Source of the DNA: Euptelea pleiosperma
Lineage: Eukaryota; Streptophyta; Magnoliopsida; Ranunculales; Eupteleaceae
Length of the DNA stretch: 64,000 nucleotides
NCBI GenBank assembly: GCA_035048495.1
Contig: CM068548.1
Location: forward strand, 17,133,188 to 17,197,187
Direction of reading: 5' to 3'
This document shows, one piece after another, positions 1-12,800 of the stretch. Position 1 is the stretch's first letter; each line of letters opens with the position of its first letter. Under the pieces are notes generated by a model. That model saw nothing but the letters and a program-made list of their open reading frames with translations. It ran no database searches and was not told where the DNA came from. The position numbers were made by a program, and so were the translations under genes.

Positions 1-490
1 TATCGGAGTGGTGTTATATATTCTCAAAATAATCAATTAAAAATTGTTGGGTATACAAATACTAATTAGGTTGGTTCTGCCATTAATAGGAGATCTACTA
101 CAAGTTTCTATACCTTTCTAAGGAAAAATCTGGTTACTTAGAAGAACAAGAATTAGTCAGTTGTTTCTCGCTTAACTGCTGAGGTTAAATACAGAGCTAT
201 GCCCAAGGATCATCTGAGCTTCTTTGGTTAAGACTCTTATGATTGACTTGAATTCTCTATCACTCTTCTCGATAATCAAGCAACTATTCATATAACTTCG
301 AACTCAATCCATCACGAAAGTACCAAGCATATTGAGATTTCTACTTAGTTCCTGAGAAGATTTTATATGGGCTAATTTTTACTCCATATACTCATTCCTC
401 TGATCAGTTGTTGATATGTTTACAAAAGCTTAAGTAAAGCTATTTGCAAGGTAGACATGAATGACATACATACACCAACTTAAAAGGGGA
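1..490 (+). mobile_element. Copia retrotransposon, 3' end of pol (decayed)
   Basis: The plus strand encodes the last part of a Ty1/Copia polyprotein, with several stops. Recognisable in order are a block resembling Copia RNase H (GVVYSQNN, then GSAINRRSTTSFYTFL, SVVSRLTAEVKYRAM), a stretch like the usual N-x-A-x-x-I motif followed by HHESTKHIEI, and the terminal MFTKAL-like block near 415-435. A purine-rich run AAAAGGGGA at about 482-490 fits a polypurine tract, so the 3' LTR would start just after it, but I cannot define that LTR. The element continues left of the window. It is not a functional gene and lies downstream of the PRMT5 stop codon. Confidence 0.85.
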
Positions 491-846
491 TGGTTTTAGA
501 TGCAATGTATTTACTTTTTATTTTGTGTAAGGAACATTCTTGTAATTTCAATAAAAGTAACTATAAAATAAAAACTGTGAGATCAGAAATATGCCCAACT
601 ATTCTCTTCTATTTTCTTCAAAGTTCTCTCTTAATTTTCTTGATACTTTTATAACCTTCATTCATTTACCATCCATCATGAGGAAAGATTTCTTCCACCA
701 CTTTAGATGAATTTACAACAAATAGACCTCCCCTGAAAAGACTTTTTGTGAATGCGAAGCTTCATTATTTAAAGCCTTAGATCCATTTATCCTTGATAAC
801 TGCACATGCACTTGTAAACAGAGATACAACAGACAAGGGAATAACT

Positions 847-3800
847 CTAAAGGCCAACCCAATAAGAGCGACCATTACTGTTGTGGATAGGTGTCGAGCA
901 GGGTGATGTGACACACCATTCATACCAAACCTGCACACATTCATAGAACCAGAAAATGTCACCAGTATCAATAGTTGGTTGGTTGAGAGAGAGAATACAT
1001 TAAAAGTGGACTGTCCTTGTTAAAAAGATTTGTGTGAAAACAGTTCACAAATGCTGAATATTCAGGTAAATTAGATTTTGTTTGGAATAATAACTAAAAT
1101 TGGTTTTAAAAATCCACACTAGAGAAAGTTGAATAATATAGAGAGATAAAAAACTGGAAAACTATGTTGTGTTTGAAACTCAATATAATTATAATTAGGG
1201 GGTGGAAGCCAGGTCACCCTGCGGCGCGATCAGGTTTCCCAATTGATCATAAACAATATTTCTGACCGAATAATGTAATAAATGATATACCTTGGTAGAA
1301 CCACAGCACCGCCAGAAATGTACTTCTAAAGGAGACCCTGGTTGTACGCACACAGGTGTCCTCAGTGGAAAAAATATTGCAAACCTGATCCAAATGACAG
1401 GAGGGACCAATTAAAAGGAAATTATAATCAGCCCGACTGCTGAGAGATGCATTACATTCACTCAGTGATTGGAGAAAATGTTTCACTCATTTGACAGTTA
1501 AAAGTGTCTGATCGATCCATGTTTGGTCTACCCCCACTATTGAGGATGTCAGTGCTTGAACAGTCTGATATGAGCAGATGGGCAACATGTAATGGATTAC
1601 GTAAGGACCCACAGGGGGGGCAAAAGGCATCCATCGTGCCTCAGTTCCATCATCTAGTGTGCATATGAGAACAAAGAGTCAAAGAGGCAGCATACCAGCT
1701 GAACATGTTTGGGGTTGCTATAGTTGGTTCGATACCAAGATGTACGTCCTTGTAAAGCGTTGCATCAAAATAGCCAGCAAATCCTATAAAACCAAGTGCA
1801 ACAAAGAATTGGGATTTAAAACAAGAAAGTAAAGAGCATCATTCTTTTTCTTAATAAATTACTACAGTGCTTTCAATTGCATGAAGATACTATTCTCTTT
1901 CAGCGTATTTTAAGGTGCAAAATTAAGCAACAGGAACTCAGCTAACTTCATCAGTTTGGCAGAAAAAAAAAAGCACTGAGATCAGCAAATTAAGGATTGG
2001 CTTAGCTGAGCTTTCCATTCAAGTATCCTTTTTTCTGTTTGACAGGGCAAGAAAGACACTCATAAAGGAAAACCGACTAGGTTAGTAGGAATACAAAAGG
2101 GAATCGAACCATCTATATACAAAATCGTCAAACCGGATACCAGAGAACTCCTCAAGGTTGGAGGAAGTAAAGGAGAGCTTTGATCTTCAAAACGATGGCA
2201 TTCGAGTATCCCTTTTTACTTCTCTCCAATTGGAATGACTTGCCATATGTTTAAAGGCTCAGGCTCCAGTTACCGCCCTAAAATGACAGGCTCCGGTTGC
2301 ATGACACAATATGAGCCACGTGGCACTCTTAGAGGACTCTGACCGTATGGATGTTTGGGCAATCCCTAAGTGGAGCTACAAACCAAAAACCAATCTGATT
2401 AGTGATTTCTAGATGTTGAATCTTTGTACCTCAAATACTGCTCAAATTTCCACAGTTGAGATCAACCCATGAAAATAAGTCCAATCCAACGCCTATAAAT
2501 CACTAATCAGGCTGATTTTTGGTTTGTAGGTCCACCTAGGGATTGGCCAAACATCCATATGGTCAGAGTCCTCTAAGAATGTCCACCGGAGCCTGTCATT
2601 TTAGGGCGGTAACTGGAGCCTGACCCATGTTTAAAAGCTCGGATAGTTTCGATTTTCTTTAACTTCTTTTCTCCTTTCACAATTTTATATATTCTTTTCA
2701 CACTGAGGCCCCACATCTTTAAAATCATCTTTCCTATCGACCTTCATCGTATTAGTTCTCCCTAATCCTCAATTAACTCCAACCATTCTCGTCTCTTGTG
2801 TGTCTAACCTTTAACTTTCCTACCAATCCATGAATGTTCTCAACTGTTCCTTGGCAACCTTTATATGTAATAATTTGAAGTAACAATCAGAAGGTAAAGG
2901 GGTTTCAGACCTTTCAAAAACAAAAAAAAGGGGTTTCAGCAGCGCATACCATGCACCATGGTTGATCCTGTATCACTGGGTATCTCAAACTGCAACTTTT
3001 TATATCGCTGATTGCTTTTCTTAGTTGAATGATCTGGATGAGTAAATGTAAACACCTGCACAAGGCCCATGGAAAAGGTATAACTTTAGACCAATTCATC
3101 TAAAGTTCAATTGAAAAAAGTAATAAAGACATGCAAATAGCCAGAAAGCTAGAAACACATTCCAATAAAGTGACATGGAAAGTACGGTACTCAATGGATT
3201 GATATTCTTGAAAATATTTTGAGAGGAAGATGAAAGATAACGTACATGAGCAGCTCTCACTCTCTCTCTGAGCAATATAAAACCAAATTTTACCAAACCT
3301 TGGGCATAAGATTGTTAGTGGAACTAATATAAGCACATTTTTTTTGGGTTTCTGTTGTCGACGAGTAACAGACTAGATTGTGTTATTTCAAGAAAAGTAT
3401 AAAAAATCTCTATTCACACCACTTCTAGCTAACGAAACTGGAAACATCATTCACACTAGTATGGGAGAAACTAATGAACCACCCTCTAGTCCAGTCCCTT
3501 GTGCAGTCAATTGCATTAACAAGCCTCTAAGGATATCCTTCTCTAAAACCCATTTCATCACATTCATTGAATCACCTTCAACCACTATAGAGCCCTCAAA
3601 AGATGTCTTTGATCACTTTTACGCCATTAAGAAGAGCTTTGATCTATGCTTGATTTGAAAATGTCATTCCTATATGACCTATGTGAAGCCAACCGTAATT
3701 ACCAACCAAAAAACCAACTAGATGAGATACAAGAAACAATTACCTTACATTCGCTCCACTGATCTAAGAATCTTTGTCGCCTACTTCTTTAGACGATAAA

Positions 3801-6800
3801 GGAACAAGATTAGTTTCCCATTCAGCTGTTCAACATCAACCTAAAAAAGAAACCCTCCATCATTTATGGACCCAACAACAAACGCTCTCTAAATCAAAAG
3901 GGCACCTCCCCTCGAATTTCCTAACGAGACGACTCTCCAAAAACTCCCTCCTTTCGTCAAATCCCCACGTCTCTCTAACTCTACCCCTACTTCCCCTGAT
4001 CTATGAATCTTCACTGCTTCCTTCTTATAGACGAGAAAAGGAACAAGATAAGTTTCCCATTCAGCTGTTCAAGATAAACCTAAAAAAAACCTCCATTTAT
4101 GGACCCAACAACGGACGCACTCTAAATCAAAAGGGCACCGCCCCTTCAAATTTCCTAACAAGTAACAAGTCAAATCCCCACATCTCTCTACCCCTACTTG
4201 CCACCTCTAGCAACATTAAAACCCCATATTCTGCCCATCTCCTCAGGGAAGCAGTATGTTTGAAAGACCAAGCGAACCACCAGATGCCACTAGAATTAAT
4301 ATGAAGATGTCACAAATTAGGGTTCACTGGGAACTAATCATTGATTCAAAACAAGTTATGGCACTCATCTTGAAAACCCTCCACGGAATAGAGAAACAGA
4401 ATAGAAACTTGATATTTGCATCATGAAAGACATTCAGGTTATTGCGATGAAAAATCTACAGTGGAGCAGTATGTTGGTGCAAAATTTTCTTCGAAGCACA
4501 ATTTCAAAACTTACAGGTTGGGAAGGGGCCAGCCTCGCTACACTATGCAATTTGACGACATAAGCAGTTTCGAAGTGCACAAGGTCTTTATGTGACTTCA
4601 CCTGCAAAATAACCTCAGCAGTTCAAAGGACTTGACTGGCATAGAAAAGCAGTGGCACATCCAGAAATGCAAAGAAGAGGGATATACATCGTTGTATAAC
4701 TTTGATGCTGTCACTGGTTGTATAAAACTCGTGTACCTGAAATAGCAATGTTAGCATACAGAATACTTAAGATAAAGACAACAAGCACATAAGGGCAGAG
4801 TCGACGGACCTAAATCCAGCTAACAATGTGGGATATTTGTGTCCCATATGGGAGATCTCACACGGCAATAATCCGATCTAGACATTTTTCTGGACAATTA
4901 AACATATTGTTTTGGTTGTCTAAAAAAATGCAATATATCAGATTTGGTCAATTATTGGCAGAAGAGATCTCTTAGGTAGGCACTATCCAACATGAGGTCA
5001 CAGCCCATCGGATTGTGCACCATGTGCATCAAAAGTGGGCCTAGACAGAGGTCTGACATTTTTGAAAGTTGTTCTCTCTGGCAAACATATACCAATAGAA
5101 AAAAAAGTGTCAATCTGGGAAAAGGAAAACATACGATGATGGAATTGAAATTCCGTCCTGCTTCAAAAATCGTTGTGCTCCATCAAGGCACTCCGGAGAC
5201 AGCTCATTGTCACCAAAGGAACCCAGCAATTCACTCACCTGTAGTTTGATTTGAGACCGTAAACAGCAGTAAATAGCATAGTAAAATATATGGATTTCCA
5301 TCAAGCAAATATACGTACCAAAATATCAGCTTTCTCGGGGGCATCCCAGCAACGCATATCACAAGAAACTATAGTTACAATGTTTTCCCATCCCTCTAGT
5401 TTAACCAAGCTCTGTTCCAGTGAAGAAACATTTCATTAATATTTGGCATGCATGCAAAACAAATAGTGTTCAAAAGACTTCAACAAACAAACTACCTGCT
5501 TAGTTACACTCAGTTATTGAACAAAAAGAAAAAAAAAAGGGAAAAAAATTTGAAACAGGTCCTTGTGAAGCCCCATTGGTTTTCTGAATATTTGCTTCCT
5601 TCCAAATATTCCAACATAATCTCCAACTTAGTTCAATAAGCTAGGATAAGATCGGAATTTTTTTCCAGACAGACATGACGAGATAGGGTATGGACGTTTA
5701 TTGAGACAAACCCAATACCAACTTATCGAGATGAACTTCGTTTGTAGGGCAAGCATATATAAAAGTGTTATTGGTTATCCTTTCTCTAATGACTTAGTCC
5801 TTAGGTGAAGAAATGGCCTAAAGATAGTTTCCGTAGTGTATCACGGTGTAATTGGCCACATCCATGAAAAACTTGCCAAGTTTGCACATAAAGTGACCTA
5901 GTGAATCATTATCTTGGCAATTTCCCATAAAGTTTGAGCTAAAAATTGATACTCACAGCCAAGGAAAACTGAATCAGGTAAGCCAAGTCAAACAGAAAGT
6001 CTGAGAAAAGTATATCAAACAGTTCAATCAAGATCATGAAGACAAAACTAGTTACTTGAATGAAGTTAGATCTTGATACGTCAACATGCCATAGTTCTTA
6101 TATTCTTAGTCAATTCAACTCACTTGCACCATCCAATATAGTTATCATTAGTATATCATAATTCCAAAAATATGTGATTGGTTTTCTGCAACTTACATGG
6201 AGTGTCACAACTGCATTTGGATTTTTCTCCACAGCATAAACTTTCAATTTGCGGCCAGTTTCTTCAGCTGCCTGCATCATTTGCAGGAAATAGGGAGGTT
6301 AAATACTTCCAATAAGGCAACATGCACATAAAGTAGTCTTTCATAAACCTCCTAGCCACTTGTACAAAAGGTATAGGAATGGACCTGCAATGATGCTCTA
6401 ACAAGAGGACCCCTTCCTGCTCCCACAACCATCAGTACCTTTTTGCGCATGGACAGAGGTACAGTGTCATTTGTTAAAAGCACATTTATAGCTTGGGTGC
6501 ATCACCATGCCTTGAAACCATAATGATGCTAATGCAAAATTGTAAACTAGAATGGGACTTAGATACTAATTAACCCTCGTAAAGATGATCTATAGTAGAT
6601 GGGCAATATCCAAAAGGTAGACTTACAATGGTTATCATAGAGGCTTTCTCATCTGGGACCCTGTCAACCAAAGCTTTGCACACTGCCCTTTGGTACTGTC
6701 CAAATAAAAGTATAAGATTAACATCTGGCCAAGTAAAAGTATCAGAAATGCAAACAGAAACGCATCTGCTATCTCTTTTTCCAGTCGAGTATGTATAAGG

Positions 6801-9800
6801 ATCATATAGTAATGCTATTGAAACCAGCCACTTATCATGTTGTTGGAACCTGGCTTTCTTGGATGCCACACAAAAACCCAACCACAACAAGGATGAAAAA
6901 AGAAAATAAAGATATTTCTATAGGAACGGCTACACATTAAATTAATATTACTCATTAGAAGTTCAACGATATGCTTGATTAAACAATCAAGCATTTAATT
7001 TTCATTCTGCTATATTTATATATGTTTATCTGCTTATATGAATCTCTGCTGATTAAATACATCATGCAGGTATCCTCTCCAGGCTTGCACAACCCCACGT
7101 TAAAAACCATGCACCCAACTCAAATACCACTGCATTTCTAGCTACCAAAGGCATAATTGGAAACTGCCTACTGTGAAAAAACATCATAATTGTACTGCAA
7201 CCATATTTTTGGGAGGCCGACTAGAATCTGGAGAAAGAGAGATGATAAGAAACTTCTTATCATAATGCAAACCCCATACCTGGCTGTATTTCACTATATC
7301 TTTCTCAAAGGTCTCATAAGTTTGGGCCTCTAGATTATCCATGAGTGGCTGTATTAGAAAAGGAGGAAAAACAAAAGTTGTGATGAATACAAATAGAAAA
7401 GAAAAGAAAGTTGCAACTTAAAAAACAAAATGTAAAAAAGAAAAGACCCAATGCAAATATATATACCTATAGGTAAAAAAACCAATAATGAGGCCGAAGC
7501 AACAAATAAATGTTCTATTTAATAAAACTAAAAGTTAAAACAAGAAATATTGTAGTTACCTGCAAGGGAGACTGTAAGAAATCCCTGTAACCAAGCTGGC
7601 ATAAGAGTTCAGAATGTTAAAGAAAGATAACAGCAGAATAAAATTTGATGTCAAAAGAAAATAACGACAGAATGAGACTCCCTCTCTGGTAGAGAAGGAT
7701 TGAGAGAAGACCTTAATCTCTGTTGTGTGTGTGCGTGCGTGTGTCTGTAGAGAGGAAGAGATTAGGCTACCTCAAAGCGTTCTTGTTCAGGAAGCGGATC
7801 CATTTTTTGGTAGAGATACCCAACATAGTCCAGATAGGACCGTAATGGATGTCTGGCTATACCTAAATTACAAGTACGTTCATGACAGTATGAGACAGTA
7901 ATTCCAAGTCTACTGGACAAAACACAATTAGGCATAGCAAGAAAAAGATATTTAATAAAGTGTCATATGAATTGCACAGCTAACAGAACTTTCTACCTAT
8001 TCAAAATAGTGAATACAGAAAAATTATAGAAAAAAATAACATGTCCAAATTTTGTGAGGACCGAACAACTACAAAGAAAAGAATGCAGCCACCTAAATTG
8101 TCCCCTGGATGATTTGTTTATCCTTTTATCAGACATAAATAGTGCCACATTCTTTTAAATGGAAAATGGCCAAGACCTTCAGAAACTTACCATCAACATG
8201 GTTATCAGTGTGATTCGTTGTCAGGCTTTCGAAGTTTCCCATGGAACTACTGTGTACTAGTTTTCCTGAAATCACTATCTGAGAAAAGAAATTTTGAAGG
8301 ACCATGATCAGGTAATTTTGCAAAATGCACTGGGAAAATATGAGTGGCCTAAACTAACAGCTAGTTATGAGCTCTTAAACTAATGCTGATAACAAATTTT
8401 CAACAAAGGAAAATACAACAAATCACAAATCCTTATTGCAATAAACAAGATACATGCAGCTCGAATTTCAATTGCTGGAAAGATACAAACAAATTCAAAA
8501 TAAAATGATGATTATGGGAAGCTTCAAAAGGATAGAAAGGTGTCTCCATCAGTGACTATTATCAATAATATTGCATTTGAGTGTCTCGCATAACTACACC
8601 AATGGCCCTTGCGTGAAGCATGGTTTGACCATGAACTTATCTTACTTCCATTACCTCTTCATAAAATGAGGTGTGACACCATGCTATTGGAATCTCTAGA
8701 AAGTGCTAAACCATAAGGTAGAATGAAATATTGATTGTAACGATATTCTATGATCTATAGCTGTAAAGAAGAGACGAAAGATAGAAATCTTTGAAGAACA
8801 CTAAATGAAAGCAAGCTCATTGGCTTTAAGATGAACAGCTGCAGGCCTGGAAAACCCACAGCTGCACTTTAAGCCCATTGGATGGGCCACTTACATCCAG
8901 CCCAATGGTTAGCACTCTATTCGTCCAACTCATTAAAGAGGTTTTCCCACTTCTTCCTACATTTTGTAGTGGACCCCAGTGCTTATCATGGGCTTTATAA
9001 CCTGTTAATACAGCTCACAGTGGACCAATTATTTAATTGGGTCCTAATCTGAATTTTTTCCAAAATTGTTTTGAGTCCTGGTAAAAAAATTCTCATAGCA
9101 ATGCATAAGTATTAAATTTAGTAAAACTAGTGTCTTATGAGAGTCTCTAATTTTTAGATGAGTTGTAATAAGGCATGAAGGGAGACCGCAACCCCATACA
9201 TCAATATAAGCACCTGTACCCCCTTATTCTAACATATTGAATATAGGTTTGAAGCTCTTGCTACCTATCCTTAATCCCCCCAGACCTTTACATCCAAGCC
9301 CTAACCCTACATACACCCAACACTTTAGAACCCCAAACCTGCCACACATGTGGCCCAAAATATCCACCACTAGCATATCAATTGATAAGCCGTTAGATGC
9401 ACTGGAAAGCTCTTTTGGATATCTTCAAAAACTATCTCACGACTTTTGTCAGATTTTGACGTTTGGGGCTTCAAAATTCCGTTGGAGATTTGAATGTAAT
9501 GAAAGGGACATGAAGTTTTTTAGATCAATGGTTCAAATTAGTTTCATAGTCCTTAAGTTAACTTTTAGCCTTTTAGGATTTATTTCATTGTAAATAATTG
9601 TTAAGAGATAATTGTGAGAGGACTTCTAATTATTGAATGAAATTTGCCTTTAATGTTTTAGTTCCTTTGTGGACTATTGGGATTACTTGGATTAGCTCCC
9701 GTGGAAGAACTTTTTTAGGGATTTTTTTATCTAAGAAAACCTTAGCAGTGCATCGAGTCAAGACCTGCATCATTAATTTGCAGCCTGCTACAACTTGAAT

Positions 9801-12800
9801 CTGAGTCCTAGACTGTACATACCAGTGGCCACTTTTTTTTTTTTGATAAGTATAAATTTTATTGAAAACAAAACCAGTGGCCACTTTTTATACGCACTTG
9901 TAACCCTAACCAAACCATCAACCTGTTTCCCAGTAAACCTTTAAACCAGCCACCTATATACATGCTCTAATCCTAATTATAAACCATATCCATCCCCTAT
10001 AATCCTCTGTTTCATCCCTAACCCTGTCCCTCAATCTTAGTCATATTTCAGCAGACCAACTAGTCCTAATAACACACCTCTAGTCACCAAAATTTAACGT
10101 AAACCCCAATCCTCACTTGTAAGAGAATTTTGTTAATAAAATTAGTTAGTCCATCACCAAAACTTCTAACTGCCATTTAAAAGCAGCTAAAATTTCTTCA
10201 ATAAAATGGAACTTCAAAAGAACTTCGAATTCTGAAGATGTCATTTAACAGTAGCAAAAATCTTATCAATGGAATATGTTGAAGCAAAAGCAGAAAATCT
10301 ACCTGTATCGAATGATTAAAAAACCCAGCCAATAGCTTCTGGTGGCGCTTAGAGAGGCAAGGGTATCCACGTGCATTTGTTAGAAATGTCTGTCATATCA
10401 ACAGTCACAGCTCAACAAAATTCTCAACAAACTCTGTACTGCCATGTGTTACATCTAAATGTACCAAAATAAATGCACCAATCAAACCTTAAGAAATATT
10501 TACATTGGTATGAATAATGGCTGTCCTAACTGGCTCACCAAACCAACGCCCAAGTGAGTTTCCAGATGGTAGAGAACTCCTAACAAACAAACAAACAGTT
10601 GGAGTTAACTTTAAGTACAATCATCCTATAATTCATCTGTCATACGCACTCACAATACATCAAGGGCTATTGAAAGCTGACTGTGATGTTCACAGAGTAG
10701 TCGAAATGAATTCCACCATTCCCAGGAATCAATGCGTCCTCCACTCTGCAGATCAAAGATATAGAGTTTGGAGACAGAGGTAAACACATCGTAAACAAGA
10801 AACCGCACAAAAGGCAGAAGTACATCCTATAAACATATAAGATCGTGCTACAGAACATAAGCATTCGCCCTCCAGAAGATGTCTTCAAGCCAAATAGGAA
10901 GTACAGAGATTAAGGAAACTCTTTTTTTTCTTCAGGGGGGGATAAATGTGATTAAGAACGCATGGCTTATCTTTTAGGGTGACTAAGTTCAAACTTCAAT
11001 GGCTACTAAGCCCAAATAACAACAAAGAACTAATGGTCACTACCAAATGGAGTAAAATAAATCCAGAACAGGAAATTATCACTCACCAAATGGTCAGAGT
11101 TCCCATCCACAGCATCATCATCAGACTTCTCCAATGGCACCCTAAGCCACAACTTTTATGATGAAGTAAATCATGAGAACAAGTGGCTATAAAACCATAA
11201 ATGAACAATACACATGCAGTCAAAATAAAATTAAGTTGCAAGAATTGCACCTGCATATTGTTTACACCCTGCAATATCTCATTCACACATCTTGCGTAAT
11301 TACCACAAGATACTCCTCGAGGGGGAGGAAGGAGACAAGCCTGCAGTAGATATTTAACAAAATACATAATGCATAAGTTTCCTATGCAACACAGAAGAAG
11401 GCAATCTGTCTAAGCATCAGGAATCAAGTATGATTAATGTCACTTCTGAAGCATCCAGCAAAGAAATGGTGACAACTGTAAATCCATGGTCATCAGTAAA
11501 ACTACACATTACGTGGCAATGGACATCTATGAACACAATACTCTACTATACATAATATTGATTCTTAGGCCCTATGAATTAAGCGTTACACAATCAATGG
11601 AAAAAGGAAGTGAGTTAATTAACAAAGCTAACTTAACTAATATATTAACTAAAAATCTAAAACTGAGTTAACTTTAGCTAGTGTCTGCGTAAGCTATGTT
11701 CAAGCGCTAGGGGTCCCAACCATGTGAAACGCGCTAAGGTGTCGCCCTGACAAAGCTTTGACTACATGGGTAGAAGAAAGGAAAGGATCGGCCACTTCCA
11801 TGTGTGTTATCTACCCAATCTTACTCCAAGTTCACACACAATTGGGGTAGAAGACAAATGGTTACACACATGGTAATTGTTCAGTTTGAACTCTTCTAAA
11901 ATTTATCCAAGTCCATTCTAACAGGTAGCACATCAAGCAGCTACCAAAAGTAAATCTCTACAGAAACAATAGTCAAAGACAAAAACATCATCCTTTTATT
12001 CCATCACTTAATTTGCCAATGAAGCAAGCAAAATCAGGAGGTTTTTCATGCAAGGCCTACCAATTGAAGGTTTTGGAGTGAGAACAAAGTTCAGTTGCAC
12101 GCCCATGCAATCATATAATGACATACCTGTAAGGACAAATGAGAAGCCCACGATATTTCTTGTTTCAATGTGATTTCTGAATCCATCCGAAGTACTTCAT
12201 CTTCTGAATCCAAGTCAATCCATGAGCTAATTTTGCCTAGATAAGATAGAGAGAAATCCATCAATTGCAGAGTATTGAGGAGCTATGACGCTAAAACAAC
12301 TAGTGTTATAATTATCAAAATATAAAACAACTAGCATTATAAATGAAGAAGTGTCAGCTGAACAAGAACTGCATCAACAACTCCAATAGATACGCATGTA
12401 ACTGGAGGCACCAATTATTCATATGGTAAAATCAGGATCACGAAATTTTTAAAGATCATAAAGCATTGAACTTGTAAAAGTAATGTAACACCTTCAGCAA
12501 AATTGCAATGCTAGCTTCCAAGTCAAAAGAAAGTGTTGTAATTTGTACACAATACAGGAGATCTGCTAACCAGGAGAACATATTTCCCTTACTCCTAGTT
12601 TCAAGTTTCAACTCAAGGGCTTTATAGTTATGTTGTTGATATAATAAATCCTGACTTGAGAATTTATGATTAATAATTGAAAAGCGGCCTTGATTATAAT
12701 TTATGATTAATAAAAGTACAAGCTTCTCATGCCTGGACCATGTGGGGCCATATAATGACATTGACATAAAGTTAAACTTGCATTACTCAAAAAGATTGGA

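Noticed and set aside
3774..4304. 176-codon plus-strand open frame as a gene
   Set aside because: It crosses a tandem duplication whose two halves differ by indels, lies inside a PRMT5 intron and has no recognisable domain.
9237..9593. 118-codon plus-strand open frame
   Set aside because: Intronic, low-complexity N-terminus rich in Pro, no homology I recognise, no splice or promoter context.
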